Shown here in pieces: positions 54,002 through 63,179 of a stretch of DNA of 64,000 nt. The translations under genes were made by a program, and so were the position numbers. Origin of the DNA: Maribellus maritimus (lineage in GTDB: Bacteria; Bacteroidota; Bacteroidia; Bacteroidales; Prolixibacteraceae); the NCBI RefSeq assembly GCF_022267315.1, contig NZ_JAIKLE010000005.1:124001-188000 (forward strand), in the 5' to 3' direction. Position 1 is the first letter of the stretch. Every line of letters starts with the position of its first letter. Under the pieces are notes generated by a model. That model was not told the DNA's origin. It ran no database searches and was given only the letters and a program-made list of their open reading frames with translations.

Positions 54002-56137
54002 ATGAAAACTCAAATCATCGAAATTATAGCTCAGAACCTTGGTATAAGGAACAATCAGGTTTTGAACACCATAAATTTGTTTAATGAAGGCGCTACCGTT
54101 CCGTTTATTTCGCGTTACCGGAAAGAGCGCACCGGAAGTTTGGACGAAGTTCAGATTTCAGAAATAAAAGAGCAGAACGAGAAATTTACGGAACTGGAAA
54201 AACGTAAAGAGACCATTTTAAGAACCATTGACGAGCAGGAAAAACTTACGCCCGAGTTAAAAGTCAGAATTGAAAATTGTTTTGAAGCCGTTGAACTGGA
54301 AGATATTTACCTTCCGTACAAACCCAAACGCCGTACCAAAGCCACCATTGCCCGCGAAAAAGGATTGGAACCGCTGGCAAAAATTATAATGAAGCAAATG
54401 GAGCTTGACCCAATTTTTCGGGCCAATTCATTTCTGAATGAAGATGTGAAAACTGCGGAAGACGCGCTTTCCGGCGCCCGCGATATTATTGCGGAATGGA
54501 TAAGCGAAAACGAGAAAGCAAGAAATATTGTTCGCCGTGGTTTTGATTTGGGTGCAGTTATTTCGTCGAAAGTGGTAAAAGGCAAAGAGGAGGAAGCTGC
54601 CAAATACCGCGATTATTTCGACTGGAACGAACCCTTGAAAAAATGCCCTTCGCACCGTTTACTGGCGATGCGTCGTGGCGAGAAAGAAGGATTCCTGCGG
54701 GTTTCTGTTACGCCCGATGAAGAGCGCGTTTTGGAAAATCTGGAACGTTTTTTTATTCGCGGGAATAATGAAAGCTCAGATCAGGTTGCGCTGGCAGTAA
54801 AAGACAGTATGAAACGATTGGTTCAACCGTCAATTGAAACTGAGTTTACCAATCTTTCAAAAGAAAAAGCCGACGAAGAGGCGATTAAAGTATTTGCCGA
54901 AAACCTGAAGCAACTTCTACTTGCACCTCCACTGGGTCAGAAACGAATATTGGCAATCGATCCCGGTTACCGCACGGGCTGTAAAGTGGTTTGTTTGGAT
55001 GCTCAGGGAAACTTGTTGCACAACGAAACCATTTATCCGCACAAGCCGCAGGAAGAACGAAAAATGGCTGCGAAGAAAATCACATCAATGGTGGAAGTGT
55101 ACCAAATTGATGCGGTTGCCATAGGAAACGGAACCGCCAGCCGCGAAACCGAAGCCTTTATAAAAAAATTACGCTACAACCGCGAAATTCGTGTGTATGT
55201 GGTTAGCGAAGATGGTGCGTCAGTGTATTCAGCGTCGTCGGTTGCACGAAAAGAATTTCCGCAATACGATGTTACCGTGCGAGGTGCGGTTTCTATTGGC
55301 CGAAGGTTAATGGACCCGCTGGCTGAATTGGTAAAAATAGATCCGAAAAGTATTGGCGTGGGGCAATATCAGCACGATGTAGATCAGAAAAAACTAAAAA
55401 GCAGTTTGGATACCGTTGTTGAACTTAGCGTAAACTCAGTGGGTGTGAACCTTAATACGGCCAGCCAGCATTTGCTAACCTACATCTCGGGTTTAGGTCC
55501 GCAACTGGCAGAAAACATTGTTGCTTTCAGAAAGGAGAACGGAGCTTTCACTTCCAGAAGCGAATTAAAGGATGTGCCTCGAATGGGGCCAAAAGCATTT
55601 GAGCAGGCCGCAGGATTCCTTCGAATTCCCGATGTGGAGAATCCACTCGATAATTCAGCCGTTCACCCGGAATCGTATAAAATTGTTCAGAAAATGGCCA
55701 AAGACATTCAATGCGAACTAAAAGATTTGGTGCGCAATGAAACGATGGTTGCAAAAATTAATTTCGAAAAATACCTGAGCAACGAAGTGGGCTGGCCAAC
55801 GCTAAACGATATAAAAAACGAACTGCAAAAACCAGGGCGCGACCCGCGAAAACCCATTAAAGTATTCGAATTTGCCGAGGGAATTTTTTCGATTGAAGAT
55901 TTAAGAGAGGGAACTGTTATTCCGGGCATTGTAAACAACATTACCAAATTTGGCGCCTTTGTAGATGTTGGCGTAAAACAGTCAGGACTGGTGCACATTT
56001 CGGAACTGGCCGACCGTTTTATTTCCGACCCGAATGAGGTAGTGAAACTGCACCAGCATGTGATGGTGAGAATAAAAGAAGTAGACCTAGCCCGCAAAAG
56101 GATTCAGCTTTCCATGCGGGGGGTAAATCAGGAATAA
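54002..56137 (+). CDS. tex: Tex family RNA-binding transcription accessory protein
   Basis: 711 residues with the usual order: helical N-terminal Tex domain (VPFISRYRKERTGSLDE near residue 35), YqgF/RuvX-like domain with LAIDPGYRTGCKV near 320, helix-hairpin-helix regions (LGPQLAENIV, DVPRMGPKAFEQAAGF) and a C-terminal S1 domain (about 640-708, GTVIPGIVNNITKFGAFVDVG). Full length for the family (E. coli YhgF 773). Involved in transcription and RNA metabolism. Confidence 0.96.
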   Translation: MKTQIIEIIAQNLGIRNNQVLNTINLFNEGATVPFISRYRKERTGSLDEVQISEIKEQNEKFTELEKRKETILRTIDEQEKLTPELKVRIENCFEAVELEDIYLPYKPKRRTKATIAREKGLEPLAKIIMKQMELDPIFRANSFLNEDVKTAEDALSGARDIIAEWISENEKARNIVRRGFDLGAVISSKVVKGKEEEAAKYRDYFDWNEPLKKCPSHRLLAMRRGEKEGFLRVSVTPDEERVLENLERFFIRGNNESSDQVALAVKDSMKRLVQPSIETEFTNLSKEKADEEAIKVFAENLKQLLLAPPLGQKRILAIDPGYRTGCKVVCLDAQGNLLHNETIYPHKPQEERKMAAKKITSMVEVYQIDAVAIGNGTASRETEAFIKKLRYNREIRVYVVSEDGASVYSASSVARKEFPQYDVTVRGAVSIGRRLMDPLAELVKIDPKSIGVGQYQHDVDQKKLKSSLDTVVELSVNSVGVNLNTASQHLLTYISGLGPQLAENIVAFRKENGAFTSRSELKDVPRMGPKAFEQAAGFLRIPDVENPLDNSAVHPESYKIVQKMAKDIQCELKDLVRNETMVAKINFEKYLSNEVGWPTLNDIKNELQKPGRDPRKPIKVFEFAEGIFSIEDLREGTVIPGIVNNITKFGAFVDVGVKQSGLVHISELADRFISDPNEVVKLHQHVMVRIKEVDLARKRIQLSMRGVNQE

Positions 56138-56156
56138 AGCGGCTTTTGAAACCGCT
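56138..56156 (+). terminator. Weak terminator after tex
   Basis: AGCGG and CCGCT form a short stem around a 9-base loop, followed by CTATTT. Placement directly after the stop supports the call; the T-run is poor. Confidence 0.35.
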
Positions 56157-56192
56157 CTATTTCCCAGGTATGTAATTTTGATATATGGTGAT

Positions 56193-57218
56193 TTACTCAT
56201 TGCCATAATACGCAGTAATTCTGTCCCCAACATTCTTTTCCAAATTCCTATACCACATGGCGTAATCAAAACGATGATATACGCCTTCATTATATGGTCC
56301 TATCTTTAGATTTTCACCTTCCGGTATTGTTGTTGTCAGCGCTCCTTTTTCTGCGTTTATCTTAGCCCCGCAATAATGTTCAACTTCACGTATGAATTCA
56401 CCGGTTTCATCGTTAAAAAACACCGCGCCCAAATTCTCTGATGATTCAGCATAGACATTGTCAGTTCTCCAGTTAAGCGGATTGATACAATTTGCGCCGT
56501 CCATTAGCATGGGGCCTCCTGTTGAAGTTATTGACTGAGTATTGTATGTTACAACCACACCTATATCAGTAGCATTTTGAGCGGCAGTTAAACCTGCTCT
56601 CGACAGATCGGCATCGGTTACTGTGTAGCCAATCAAATAGGCAGCTACTAAACGATTGCGGAGTTCGGCGTTATCGCCAAAACGTTTTTTCACCAACTCA
56701 ATCAGTGCCATTGTTCCCTGGCTATGCCCGGCAATAATAAACGGACGATTATTATTGAAATTCTTGATGTAATAATCGAAAGCGTCCTGAACATCAACTG
56801 CCGCCTGCTTAAATTCTTTTGTATCTGTTGCGAGTCCTCCGCCCGACATATCAACTTTTGTCGACATCTGACGATAGTACGGTGCAAAAACATTGGCATT
56901 TGATTCATACACACTTGCCTGGGCTTTAAAAATCCCGATGGCTAAATCCCGCTCACCGGCATCGGTTATATCCATCGCTCCACTGGTGTTGCTGCTAACC
57001 GTAGGATACACATAAAACACATCTACACTTTCTGTTACGGTTGGAATCGACACCCAATTTTCCAAATCACTGTAATCAACTCCATGATTAATTTCGAAAT
57101 CATCTTCGTTCTCTTCGCAATTGTATAACAACACTGAGCTCGTCAAAATAATAACCGGCATAAAAATGTAACTGTACATTTTCGTGTTTAATTTTTTCCG
57201 AGGTTTGTTTAATTTCAT
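56193..57218 (-). CDS. DUF3089 alpha/beta-hydrolase-like lipoprotein
   Basis: 341 residues. The N-terminal export signal ends VLLYNC, a probable lipobox. The alpha/beta hydrolase core has DVFYVYPTV, the nucleophile elbow GHSQGT, and a late His in EGVYHRFDY, typical of DUF3089 lipase-like proteins. Probably a surface or periplasmic esterase with unknown substrate. ATG 57218 is used; an internal ATG (57179) could also start the signal peptide. The large upstream gap carries direct repeats that may regulate it. Confidence 0.83.
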   Translation of the reverse strand: MKLNKPRKKLNTKMYSYIFMPVIILTSSVLLYNCEENEDDFEINHGVDYSDLENWVSIPTVTESVDVFYVYPTVSSNTSGAMDITDAGERDLAIGIFKAQASVYESNANVFAPYYRQMSTKVDMSGGGLATDTKEFKQAAVDVQDAFDYYIKNFNNNRPFIIAGHSQGTMALIELVKKRFGDNAELRNRLVAAYLIGYTVTDADLSRAGLTAAQNATDIGVVVTYNTQSITSTGGPMLMDGANCINPLNWRTDNVYAESSENLGAVFFNDETGEFIREVEHYCGAKINAEKGALTTTIPEGENLKIGPYNEGVYHRFDYAMWYRNLEKNVGDRITAYYGNE

Positions 57219-57466
57219 TTTTTAAGTTTTTACTGTTTGTAATTATTACTGCATCTGTTTATTATGTCGCTTACGTTCTCTCTGCAACCTACTCAACTAT
57301 TAGCAATCATTGAAATTATCCCCCGCCAGGGCAAACCGATAAATAAAAAATATGCATTTATTAAAATTTAATTTTACAATGTAAAATCACAGACTGCGTC
57401 CTTTTAGTGTATCCGGAGAATCACCTTTTAAAGATTAGAATTACTCAGCTTTTTATCAATTTTCCA

Positions 57467-57499
57467 ATGTCTCATTAAATAACATACATGTCTCACTAA
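57467..57499. repeat. ATGTCTCAYTAA direct repeats, 21-bp period
   Basis: ATGTCTCATTAA at 57467-57478 and ATGTCTCACTAA at 57488-57499, 11 of 12 identical and 21 bp apart, which is two helical turns. This is the layout expected for a dimeric regulator binding one DNA face, such as LytTR proteins. Confidence 0.5.
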
Positions 57500-57600
57500 G
57501 AATAACACCAACAATAACAAGCTGAATAAAAAGCACATAACAACCTATAATTTTAGACACAAAGGGGTAATATATAAATAGCTGAATTTAATTTTTACTT

Positions 57601-57632
57601 TTTGTCTTTTGAAATATTCTATTTTGTCTTTT
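57601..57632. repeat. TTTGTCTTTT direct repeats, 22-bp period
   Basis: TTTGTCTTTT at 57601-57610 recurs at 57623-57632. The 22-bp offset again equals two helical turns. Low-complexity T-richness makes chance more likely than for the first pair. Confidence 0.4.
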
Positions 57633-57955
57633 TTGAGAACGAGTAAATGATACAAATTTCACGACTGCCCTTATTTTTATTTATTGTCAATCCAATTACA
57701 CAAAAGTATCCTGCATCAACCTTTGATAATAACACCTCCAGGCCACTTTAAAGTCAGAAAAAAAGAATCATGAAACACTATTATCAACTTAATACCCAAG
57801 AGAATTTTTGATCCCGGGTATCTCGTCGGAGGCATCAGCTCTTCAACCTGGAATTTCAAATTATAAGCTTACTCTGTCAACAAAGAATGTCGCTTAGGAT
57901 AACTTCTCCAATTTTACTATCAGCCATTGAAGAAGATTAATGTACGTGAGCAATT

Positions 57956-59047
57956 TTACAATCGGATAAAAATCCTCCTTTTGTAAAGAAAATAACAAAC
58001 GTACCAAAGCATTGCCGCAACCAAAAGAGTTGAAAGAATGATAAGAGTAATCTCCCCTGTCCACCCAAAAATCCGATAAATAAACGGATCGACAAGACTG
58101 CTAAAAAAGCTTCTGAAGCTACCGGCCATTAAATAAATAAACAAAGGATTCATTCCGAATACAGCAAAAAACATAGGTACTTTCTTAATATTTAATACAT
58201 CAATTATCCAATATGAAATGGCCATTCCAATCAGGCACCAGCCTCCACTTACAATGATAAATGAGCTGGTACAAATATGTTTAATTATCGGAATATTCGG
58301 GCTCACGGCAAAACCAATAATTACTCCGGCTGCCCCAACAGACAAAAGAACCATAATCTTCTTTTTAGGCAGCCAGTCATTTTTTAATATGTAGCCAACA
58401 ATTACTCCCCAAATAGTGTGCGCCGAAGTGGGAATAGCATTAAACGGCACCCAGTTTCCATGTTCCAGACTTCCTGTAAGCATTAAATCGGTCCACGACC
58501 CAAAGTTTTGCCCTGCTGTAAAAGGATGATTAAATCCTTCAACAGGCCAAAAACGGTATAACAAATCTGAAATAAGAATTAAAATAAATGAAATAAGTAA
58601 CTGCCACATGATTTTTTTTCTCATAATGAGAAAAGCAATCAGATAGGTGACAGAAAGCTGTGCCATTACATTATTAAAATTTGAAGTTGTGGGTCCCGAA
58701 CTTATCGCCCAGCCAATAAGTAAAAGAAAAAGACATCGAAGCAATACATGTTTGAACGTTTTCATCCAGCTATCTCCCCTGTCCCATCTTTTCGAAATTG
58801 AAAATGGCATGGCAATACCAACTATAAACATAAAAAAGGGCTGTATGAGATCCCAGAAATGAAGGCCCTCCCACGGTACATGTTCCAATTGTTGTTGAAG
58901 GAAGCGTAAAACAGTGCCACTTTCTGATAAATCAATCTTACTAAATAATCCGCCAATGCCGCCAACAAGCATGAACATTGTAAAACCACGAAAAAAGTCA
59001 ATTGAAAAAATTCGATCCTCTTCTTTAGATAAATTTGTTGTATTCAT
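57956..59047 (-). CDS. DUF5009/heparan-alpha-glucosaminide N-acetyltransferase-like membrane protein
   Basis: 363 residues with about ten helices. The N-terminal segment SIDFFRGFTMFMLVGG and GLHFWDLIQPFFMFIVGIAMPFS match the YeiB/NagX/HGSNAT acyltransferase group. It may acetylate amino sugars from cell-wall or glycan breakdown using cytoplasmic acetyl-CoA; this is a family-based inference. No glycan cluster is adjacent. Confidence 0.85.
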   Translation of the reverse strand: MNTTNLSKEEDRIFSIDFFRGFTMFMLVGGIGGLFSKIDLSESGTVLRFLQQQLEHVPWEGLHFWDLIQPFFMFIVGIAMPFSISKRWDRGDSWMKTFKHVLLRCLFLLLIGWAISSGPTTSNFNNVMAQLSVTYLIAFLIMRKKIMWQLLISFILILISDLLYRFWPVEGFNHPFTAGQNFGSWTDLMLTGSLEHGNWVPFNAIPTSAHTIWGVIVGYILKNDWLPKKKIMVLLSVGAAGVIIGFAVSPNIPIIKHICTSSFIIVSGGWCLIGMAISYWIIDVLNIKKVPMFFAVFGMNPLFIYLMAGSFRSFFSSLVDPFIYRIFGWTGEITLIILSTLLVAAMLWYVCYFLYKRRIFIRL

Positions 59048-59386
59048 CGGTTTAGTTTTAAAAAGGTTTGGAAATTAAGTATAATATATATGGAATTTGG
59101 ATTTTTCCGCTGGAAATATTTATCTGGTAAAAAATAAACAAAAAGAAGAATTCTTTCACAAAGGATGATCCTTCAGTTTGCAAGCGAGGCCAGCCAACGT
59201 CACACAAACTTTCACCGTGGATATTTGCCTTGCAGATTTGCATCAGGCAATATCTAAAGCAGACAAACATCTACATAAAACTTGAACAGAAACTCAATTT
59301 CGAAATTTTCAGGAGCATCACTAAAAACCCCTCATTGAGCGTTTGGCTCTATCAGCAGAGCAGATTGCAGATTTTCCAACGCTCTT
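59048..59386. other. Intergenic region, 339 bases
   Basis: No gene. It contains a palindrome AAGGAT-G-ATCCTT at about 59161-59173 and the structured element at 59337-59384. Confidence 0.5.
59337..59384 (-). terminator. Long hairpin directly after the 82-residue gene
   Basis: GAGCGTTGG and CCAAACGCTC pair with one bulged base around a 29-base loop that can itself form CTCT/AGAG. It begins 2 bases after the stop at 59387 and is followed by GAGGGGTTTTT on the minus strand. It may be a terminator or a structured 3' UTR. Confidence 0.45.
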
Positions 59387-59635
59387 TTATTCCTCGCTGT
59401 CATCCAGCAATTCCTCATTTTCAAACTCTTTTTCCAAAAAATCTTCTGCTTCCTCAACCAGTTGCGAAATTAGATCTTCATCTCCCGGTTCACCATCGAT
59501 CCAGTGAATTTCCTGATTATTCCAAAAATCATCAATATCAGCTTCAATAATAAAACGGGGGTTTTCGGTATGAACCACAAAAATAGTATCCGGAGTTTCC
59601 AGAGAATTGTCGGCAAGTAAAAATCGCGGTAACAT
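59387..59635 (-). CDS. Small acidic protein of unknown function
   Basis: 82 residues, very acidic, with a C-terminal run of Asp/Glu (EKEFENEELLDDSEE). The N-terminal part reads like alternating strands (RFLLADNS, TIFVVHTENPRFIIEAD). No signal peptide or known motif. Coding is supported by a sensible start, consistent composition and the hairpin after its stop. I do not recognise a family. Confidence 0.65.
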   Translation of the reverse strand: MLPRFLLADNSLETPDTIFVVHTENPRFIIEADIDDFWNNQEIHWIDGEPGDEDLISQLVEEAEDFLEKEFENEELLDDSEE

Positions 59636-59888
59636 GGCTTTATCTTTTTATCGTTAAATAATTGAATAACTATAAACTATTGTTTTGTTATTTCACCAAA
59701 AACAAAAATAAGAGATTATATTGACATAAGACACACAAAATCAGCAATGAATATTAAAATGATGTAAAATAATACACTAAACTAACATTTAGAAATTTAA
59801 AAATCTGATTTTATTGACGACCTATATTGTTTCCAAAATAGAAAGAGATTACTATTTTTAGCACTCTTAATAAAAAAAACTGCCTGTA

Positions 59889-61568
59889 ATGAACAAACTG
59901 AATGACATCCTTTCTCTCATCGATGGTTATATTGGCGGATCTCAATGGTTCGTATTTTTACTGTTGGGAACCGGAATATTTTTTACCATTTATTTAAAAT
60001 TTCCTCAGTTTAGATATCTAAAACATTCCTTTCGAATTGTACGTGGAAAATTTGACAGAGAAGGAGATCAGGGCGACACATCTCATTTTCAGGCATTAAC
60101 CACAGCCTTATCGGGAACGGTAGGGACAGGCAACATTGCAGGAGTTGCTTTGGCCATTCACCTGGGAGGACCGGCAGCATTGTTCTGGATGCTGGTAACT
60201 GCTGCTTTAGGTATGACCACTAAATTTGTTGAGGTTACGCTTTCGCACAAATACCGCGAAACAGCTGCAGATGGTTCCATCGCCGGCGGCCCCATGTATT
60301 ATATGAAAAACAGGCTAAATCTAAAATGGCTGGCAGTAATTTTTGCTATCGCCACTATACTCTCCTCTTTCGGAACAGGAAACTTGCCGCAAATCAATAG
60401 CATTTCCAATTCGCTTTTCGAGACTTTTGGAATCAACCACATGCTTACAGGAGGAGTTTTAGCAGTTCTTCTTGGCTTTGTTATTATTGGCGGTATCAAA
60501 CGAATTGCCAGTGTAACGTCAAGGCTCGTGCCTATTATGGCATTAGTATATTTTGTAGGTGCCATTGCAGTAATTATTTATAACTACGAAAATATTATTC
60601 CATCGCTTGTTTCCATTTTTGGCGATGTTTTTACAGGTTCAGCTGCAGCAGGTGGATTTTTAGGCGGAAGTATAGCATTTGCTTTTAACCGGGGCGTAAA
60701 CCGCGGACTCTTTTCCAACGAAGCAGGCCAGGGGTCGGCTCCGATTGCCCACGCTGCAGCGCGCGCACATGAACCTGTTTCTGAAGGTTTGGTAGCACTT
60801 CTCGAACCTTTTATTGATACAATTATAATTTGCACCATAACGGGTTTGGTTTTGCTTTCGTCTGGTGTGTGGACCGAAAAAATGGAAAATACTTTTCAGG
60901 AAACAGATATGGTTGTTCTGGATGGAACCTATTCCGAAAGGAATAAAGACGATGTAGAACAACTACACAATTATCTGGTTGGAAAAGCTGACTTACCATT
61001 ATTTACCGGAACACTGAATGTGACAAACGGAATTATTGAAAACCAACCAACCATTTTGCATGCACGCTCGGTAGCCGAAGAAATAAAAGTTTGGACAAAT
61101 GATCAACCTTACTCCGGTAAAATAGAATTCAACGAGGGAAATATTGCAAGTGGCCAGGGTGTTACATTAACAGGGAAATCGTTGATGCACAGCGCCCCTC
61201 TTACTACTGTTGCTTTTACCAGGAGTTGGTTTGGCGATTACGGGAAATACATTGTCTCCATCGGTTTACTGATGTTTGCCTTTTCAACGGCAATAAGCTG
61301 GTCGTATTACGGCGACCGCGCGGTTACCTATCTCTGGGGCTCAAACAAAGTAATATATTACCATATCATTTATGTTATCGGATTTTTTCTGGCATCGTTT
61401 ACCGATACAACCATTATTTGGACACTCTCCGGAATTACTATCGCCTTGATGACCATTCCCAATTTATTTGGAATTCTCTCGCTGGCAAAAGAAATGAAGA
61501 ATGAGGTGAAATCGTTCTGGCAGGAATATGCAAACCGTTTCCCCGATGAAAAACTACCAAAGGGATAA
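59889..61568 (+). CDS. Alanine/glycine:cation symporter (AGCS) with large insertion
   Basis: 559 residues, about 100 longer than typical AGCS proteins (450-480). The core is standard: [34 protein letters not shown], and [17 protein letters not shown]. About 100 extra, hydrophilic residues (about 330-435) lie between two late helices, where relatives have a short loop, and are rich in Asp, Asn and Gly. The core resumes at [20 protein letters not shown]. It probably imports alanine or glycine with Na+; the insertion's role is unknown. Confidence 0.93.
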   Translation: MNKLNDILSLIDGYIGGSQWFVFLLLGTGIFFTIYLKFPQFRYLKHSFRIVRGKFDREGDQGDTSHFQALTTALSGTVGTGNIAGVALAIHLGGPAALFWMLVTAALGMTTKFVEVTLSHKYRETAADGSIAGGPMYYMKNRLNLKWLAVIFAIATILSSFGTGNLPQINSISNSLFETFGINHMLTGGVLAVLLGFVIIGGIKRIASVTSRLVPIMALVYFVGAIAVIIYNYENIIPSLVSIFGDVFTGSAAAGGFLGGSIAFAFNRGVNRGLFSNEAGQGSAPIAHAAARAHEPVSEGLVALLEPFIDTIIICTITGLVLLSSGVWTEKMENTFQETDMVVLDGTYSERNKDDVEQLHNYLVGKADLPLFTGTLNVTNGIIENQPTILHARSVAEEIKVWTNDQPYSGKIEFNEGNIASGQGVTLTGKSLMHSAPLTTVAFTRSWFGDYGKYIVSIGLLMFAFSTAISWSYYGDRAVTYLWGSNKVIYYHIIYVIGFFLASFTDTTIIWTLSGITIALMTIPNLFGILSLAKEMKNEVKSFWQEYANRFPDEKLPKG

Positions 61569-61980
61569 TATCCTCGTTTCTATGTATCAAAAATAAATCT
61601 GTTGTTATTTGGTAAAGACAGTTGTCTTTTTCATGTAGGTTTGGATGTAAATTATAAAATTCTCAAAAGACTCTTTCTAATAAACTAAAAACATTCTAAA
61701 TTATAATCTTCCGGAATTTATAACAGAAATCTGGTTATTTTTATTTCCTCCTAAATAAACCAAATTTTCAATAAATGAGAGCCTCTTATAGCCCTATAGT
61801 TAATGTGAGATATTTACACCACACATCGCTTAATTATATCTTTCTTAAGTACCCAGAGATAATTGACCAGAAATTCAGACTATCTTCCAACGCCGTGCCC
61901 CCAAAGGCGAGCATCTGCTTTGGGAACTAAAAAAAACATTTATGAAAATTTAATCCTTTCTCAAATTAATAAAACCAAAC
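61569..61980. other. Intergenic region, 412 bases
   Basis: Contains the AGCS terminator and the leader of the beta-barrel gene. No gene is convincing; a short frame starting at 61863 overlaps the following signal peptide gene in another frame. Confidence 0.5.
61614..61632 (+). terminator. Terminator after AGCS gene
   Basis: AAAGAC and GTCTTT form a perfect stem around AGTT (possible seventh pair A-T), followed by TTTC, 46 bases after the stop. Confidence 0.55.
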
Positions 61981-63120
61981 ATGAATACACTAAAATTAAA
62001 ACTCTTAAAAAAAACAATTCTGCCACTGCTACTATTATTGCTCACTTATACTTTATTTGGACAAAGAGGATATCTTGTAACCGACAGCACCACGTTGAGT
62101 GGAATAAAAATAATGGATAAAGGAAAAACAGGAAACGCCTTGTGGTGTGAAATAAAAAAAGAAAATAAAACACAAAAATTTTCTCCCGATGATGCAAAAG
62201 AATATGGATTTCATGATGGACGAACCTATGTGTCAAAAGAAATACCATATTCCGATTCAACCAGGCGTTTCTTTCTTGAACAACTCGCAGAGGGAAAACT
62301 AACGCTGTTTTATCTTGCCGAAAAAAAACATCATACTTTTTTCATAGAAAAGGACAGTACTTCTTTTTCTGAACTTCGCAAAGGAAAGAAACATAAAGAT
62401 TCATATTTCCAAAATCAGCTAGAGAAAATTACATCCGATTTCCCTGTAATTAAAGAGAATGCCCGTTTTGTTAATTATAATCCAGAGGACTTAGGAAGAT
62501 TTATTACCGATTATAACAACCGTTTGTACCGTCCATTTCCTCGTATAAGGATAGGAATTGTTGTCGTCTCCGAAATGTCGAAATTTAAAGCATCCTCACC
62601 AAAAACAGATGGTTATAAATACATATTAGACTATAGTAAAGTAGATTTCAAATATCAAAATTCGTTGAGCGGTGGACTATTAATAGACCTACCGGTATCA
62701 GCGAGTTATTTTTCATCACACATGGAAATCCAATTTGTAAAACATAATTATTCATATTCAGTTGGAGTGAACGAAAAGACGATCGATATATCGACCAATC
62801 TTTCATCTATAAAAACGCCGGTATTATTGCGATATACTTACCCGTTAAAAAAAATAAGCCCGTTCATTAATGGCGGAGCTATTATTGCTTACAACACCGA
62901 TAAAAAAACACAAATGTCAGGTGTGGAATCTTCGGAAAATTTAATCAGCGCTCCAACCATCTCATACCTTCAGGAGGGATTTGCTGCCGGAGGAGGTATA
63001 GAATACCGACTAAATTACAAACATTCGCTTTTTTTTGAAATAAGATATAATAAACTCTATAGCAATGACGCAACGTTAAACAACACAGATATCCAATTTT
63101 TAAGCGGTTTTAACTTCTAA
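61981..63120 (+). CDS. Outer-membrane beta-barrel-like protein with N-terminal extra domain
   Basis: 379 residues. The signal peptide ends LTYTLFGQ. The next 150 residues form a soluble region (RGYLVTDSTTLSGIK, KFSPDDAKEYGFHDGRTYVSKE). The C-terminal 190 residues look like an eight-stranded barrel, with LLRYTYPLKKISPFINGGAI, GGGIEYRLNYKHSLFFEIRYNKLYS and a final aromatic residue (LSGFNF), as in outer-membrane proteins. It resembles the next gene in layout (signal, TW-type beta region, barrel). Function unknown; a porin-like or receptor role is possible. Confidence 0.78.
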   Translation: MNTLKLKLLKKTILPLLLLLLTYTLFGQRGYLVTDSTTLSGIKIMDKGKTGNALWCEIKKENKTQKFSPDDAKEYGFHDGRTYVSKEIPYSDSTRRFFLEQLAEGKLTLFYLAEKKHHTFFIEKDSTSFSELRKGKKHKDSYFQNQLEKITSDFPVIKENARFVNYNPEDLGRFITDYNNRLYRPFPRIRIGIVVVSEMSKFKASSPKTDGYKYILDYSKVDFKYQNSLSGGLLIDLPVSASYFSSHMEIQFVKHNYSYSVGVNEKTIDISTNLSSIKTPVLLRYTYPLKKISPFINGGAIIAYNTDKKTQMSGVESSENLISAPTISYLQEGFAAGGGIEYRLNYKHSLFFEIRYNKLYSNDATLNNTDIQFLSGFNF

Positions 63121-63179
63121 TTGAAATCTTCAAATTGTCTTAACCCCTGGCTATTTTCAAAACTAAAAAAGATAAAACG

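Larger units (their letters stand above)
57219..57955. other. Gene-free region, 737 bases
   Basis: AT-rich, no gene detected on either strand. It contains two sets of helically phased direct repeats (57467-57499 and 57601-57632). It is the upstream region of the DUF3089 gene and the 3' flank of the DUF5009 gene. Confidence 0.55.
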
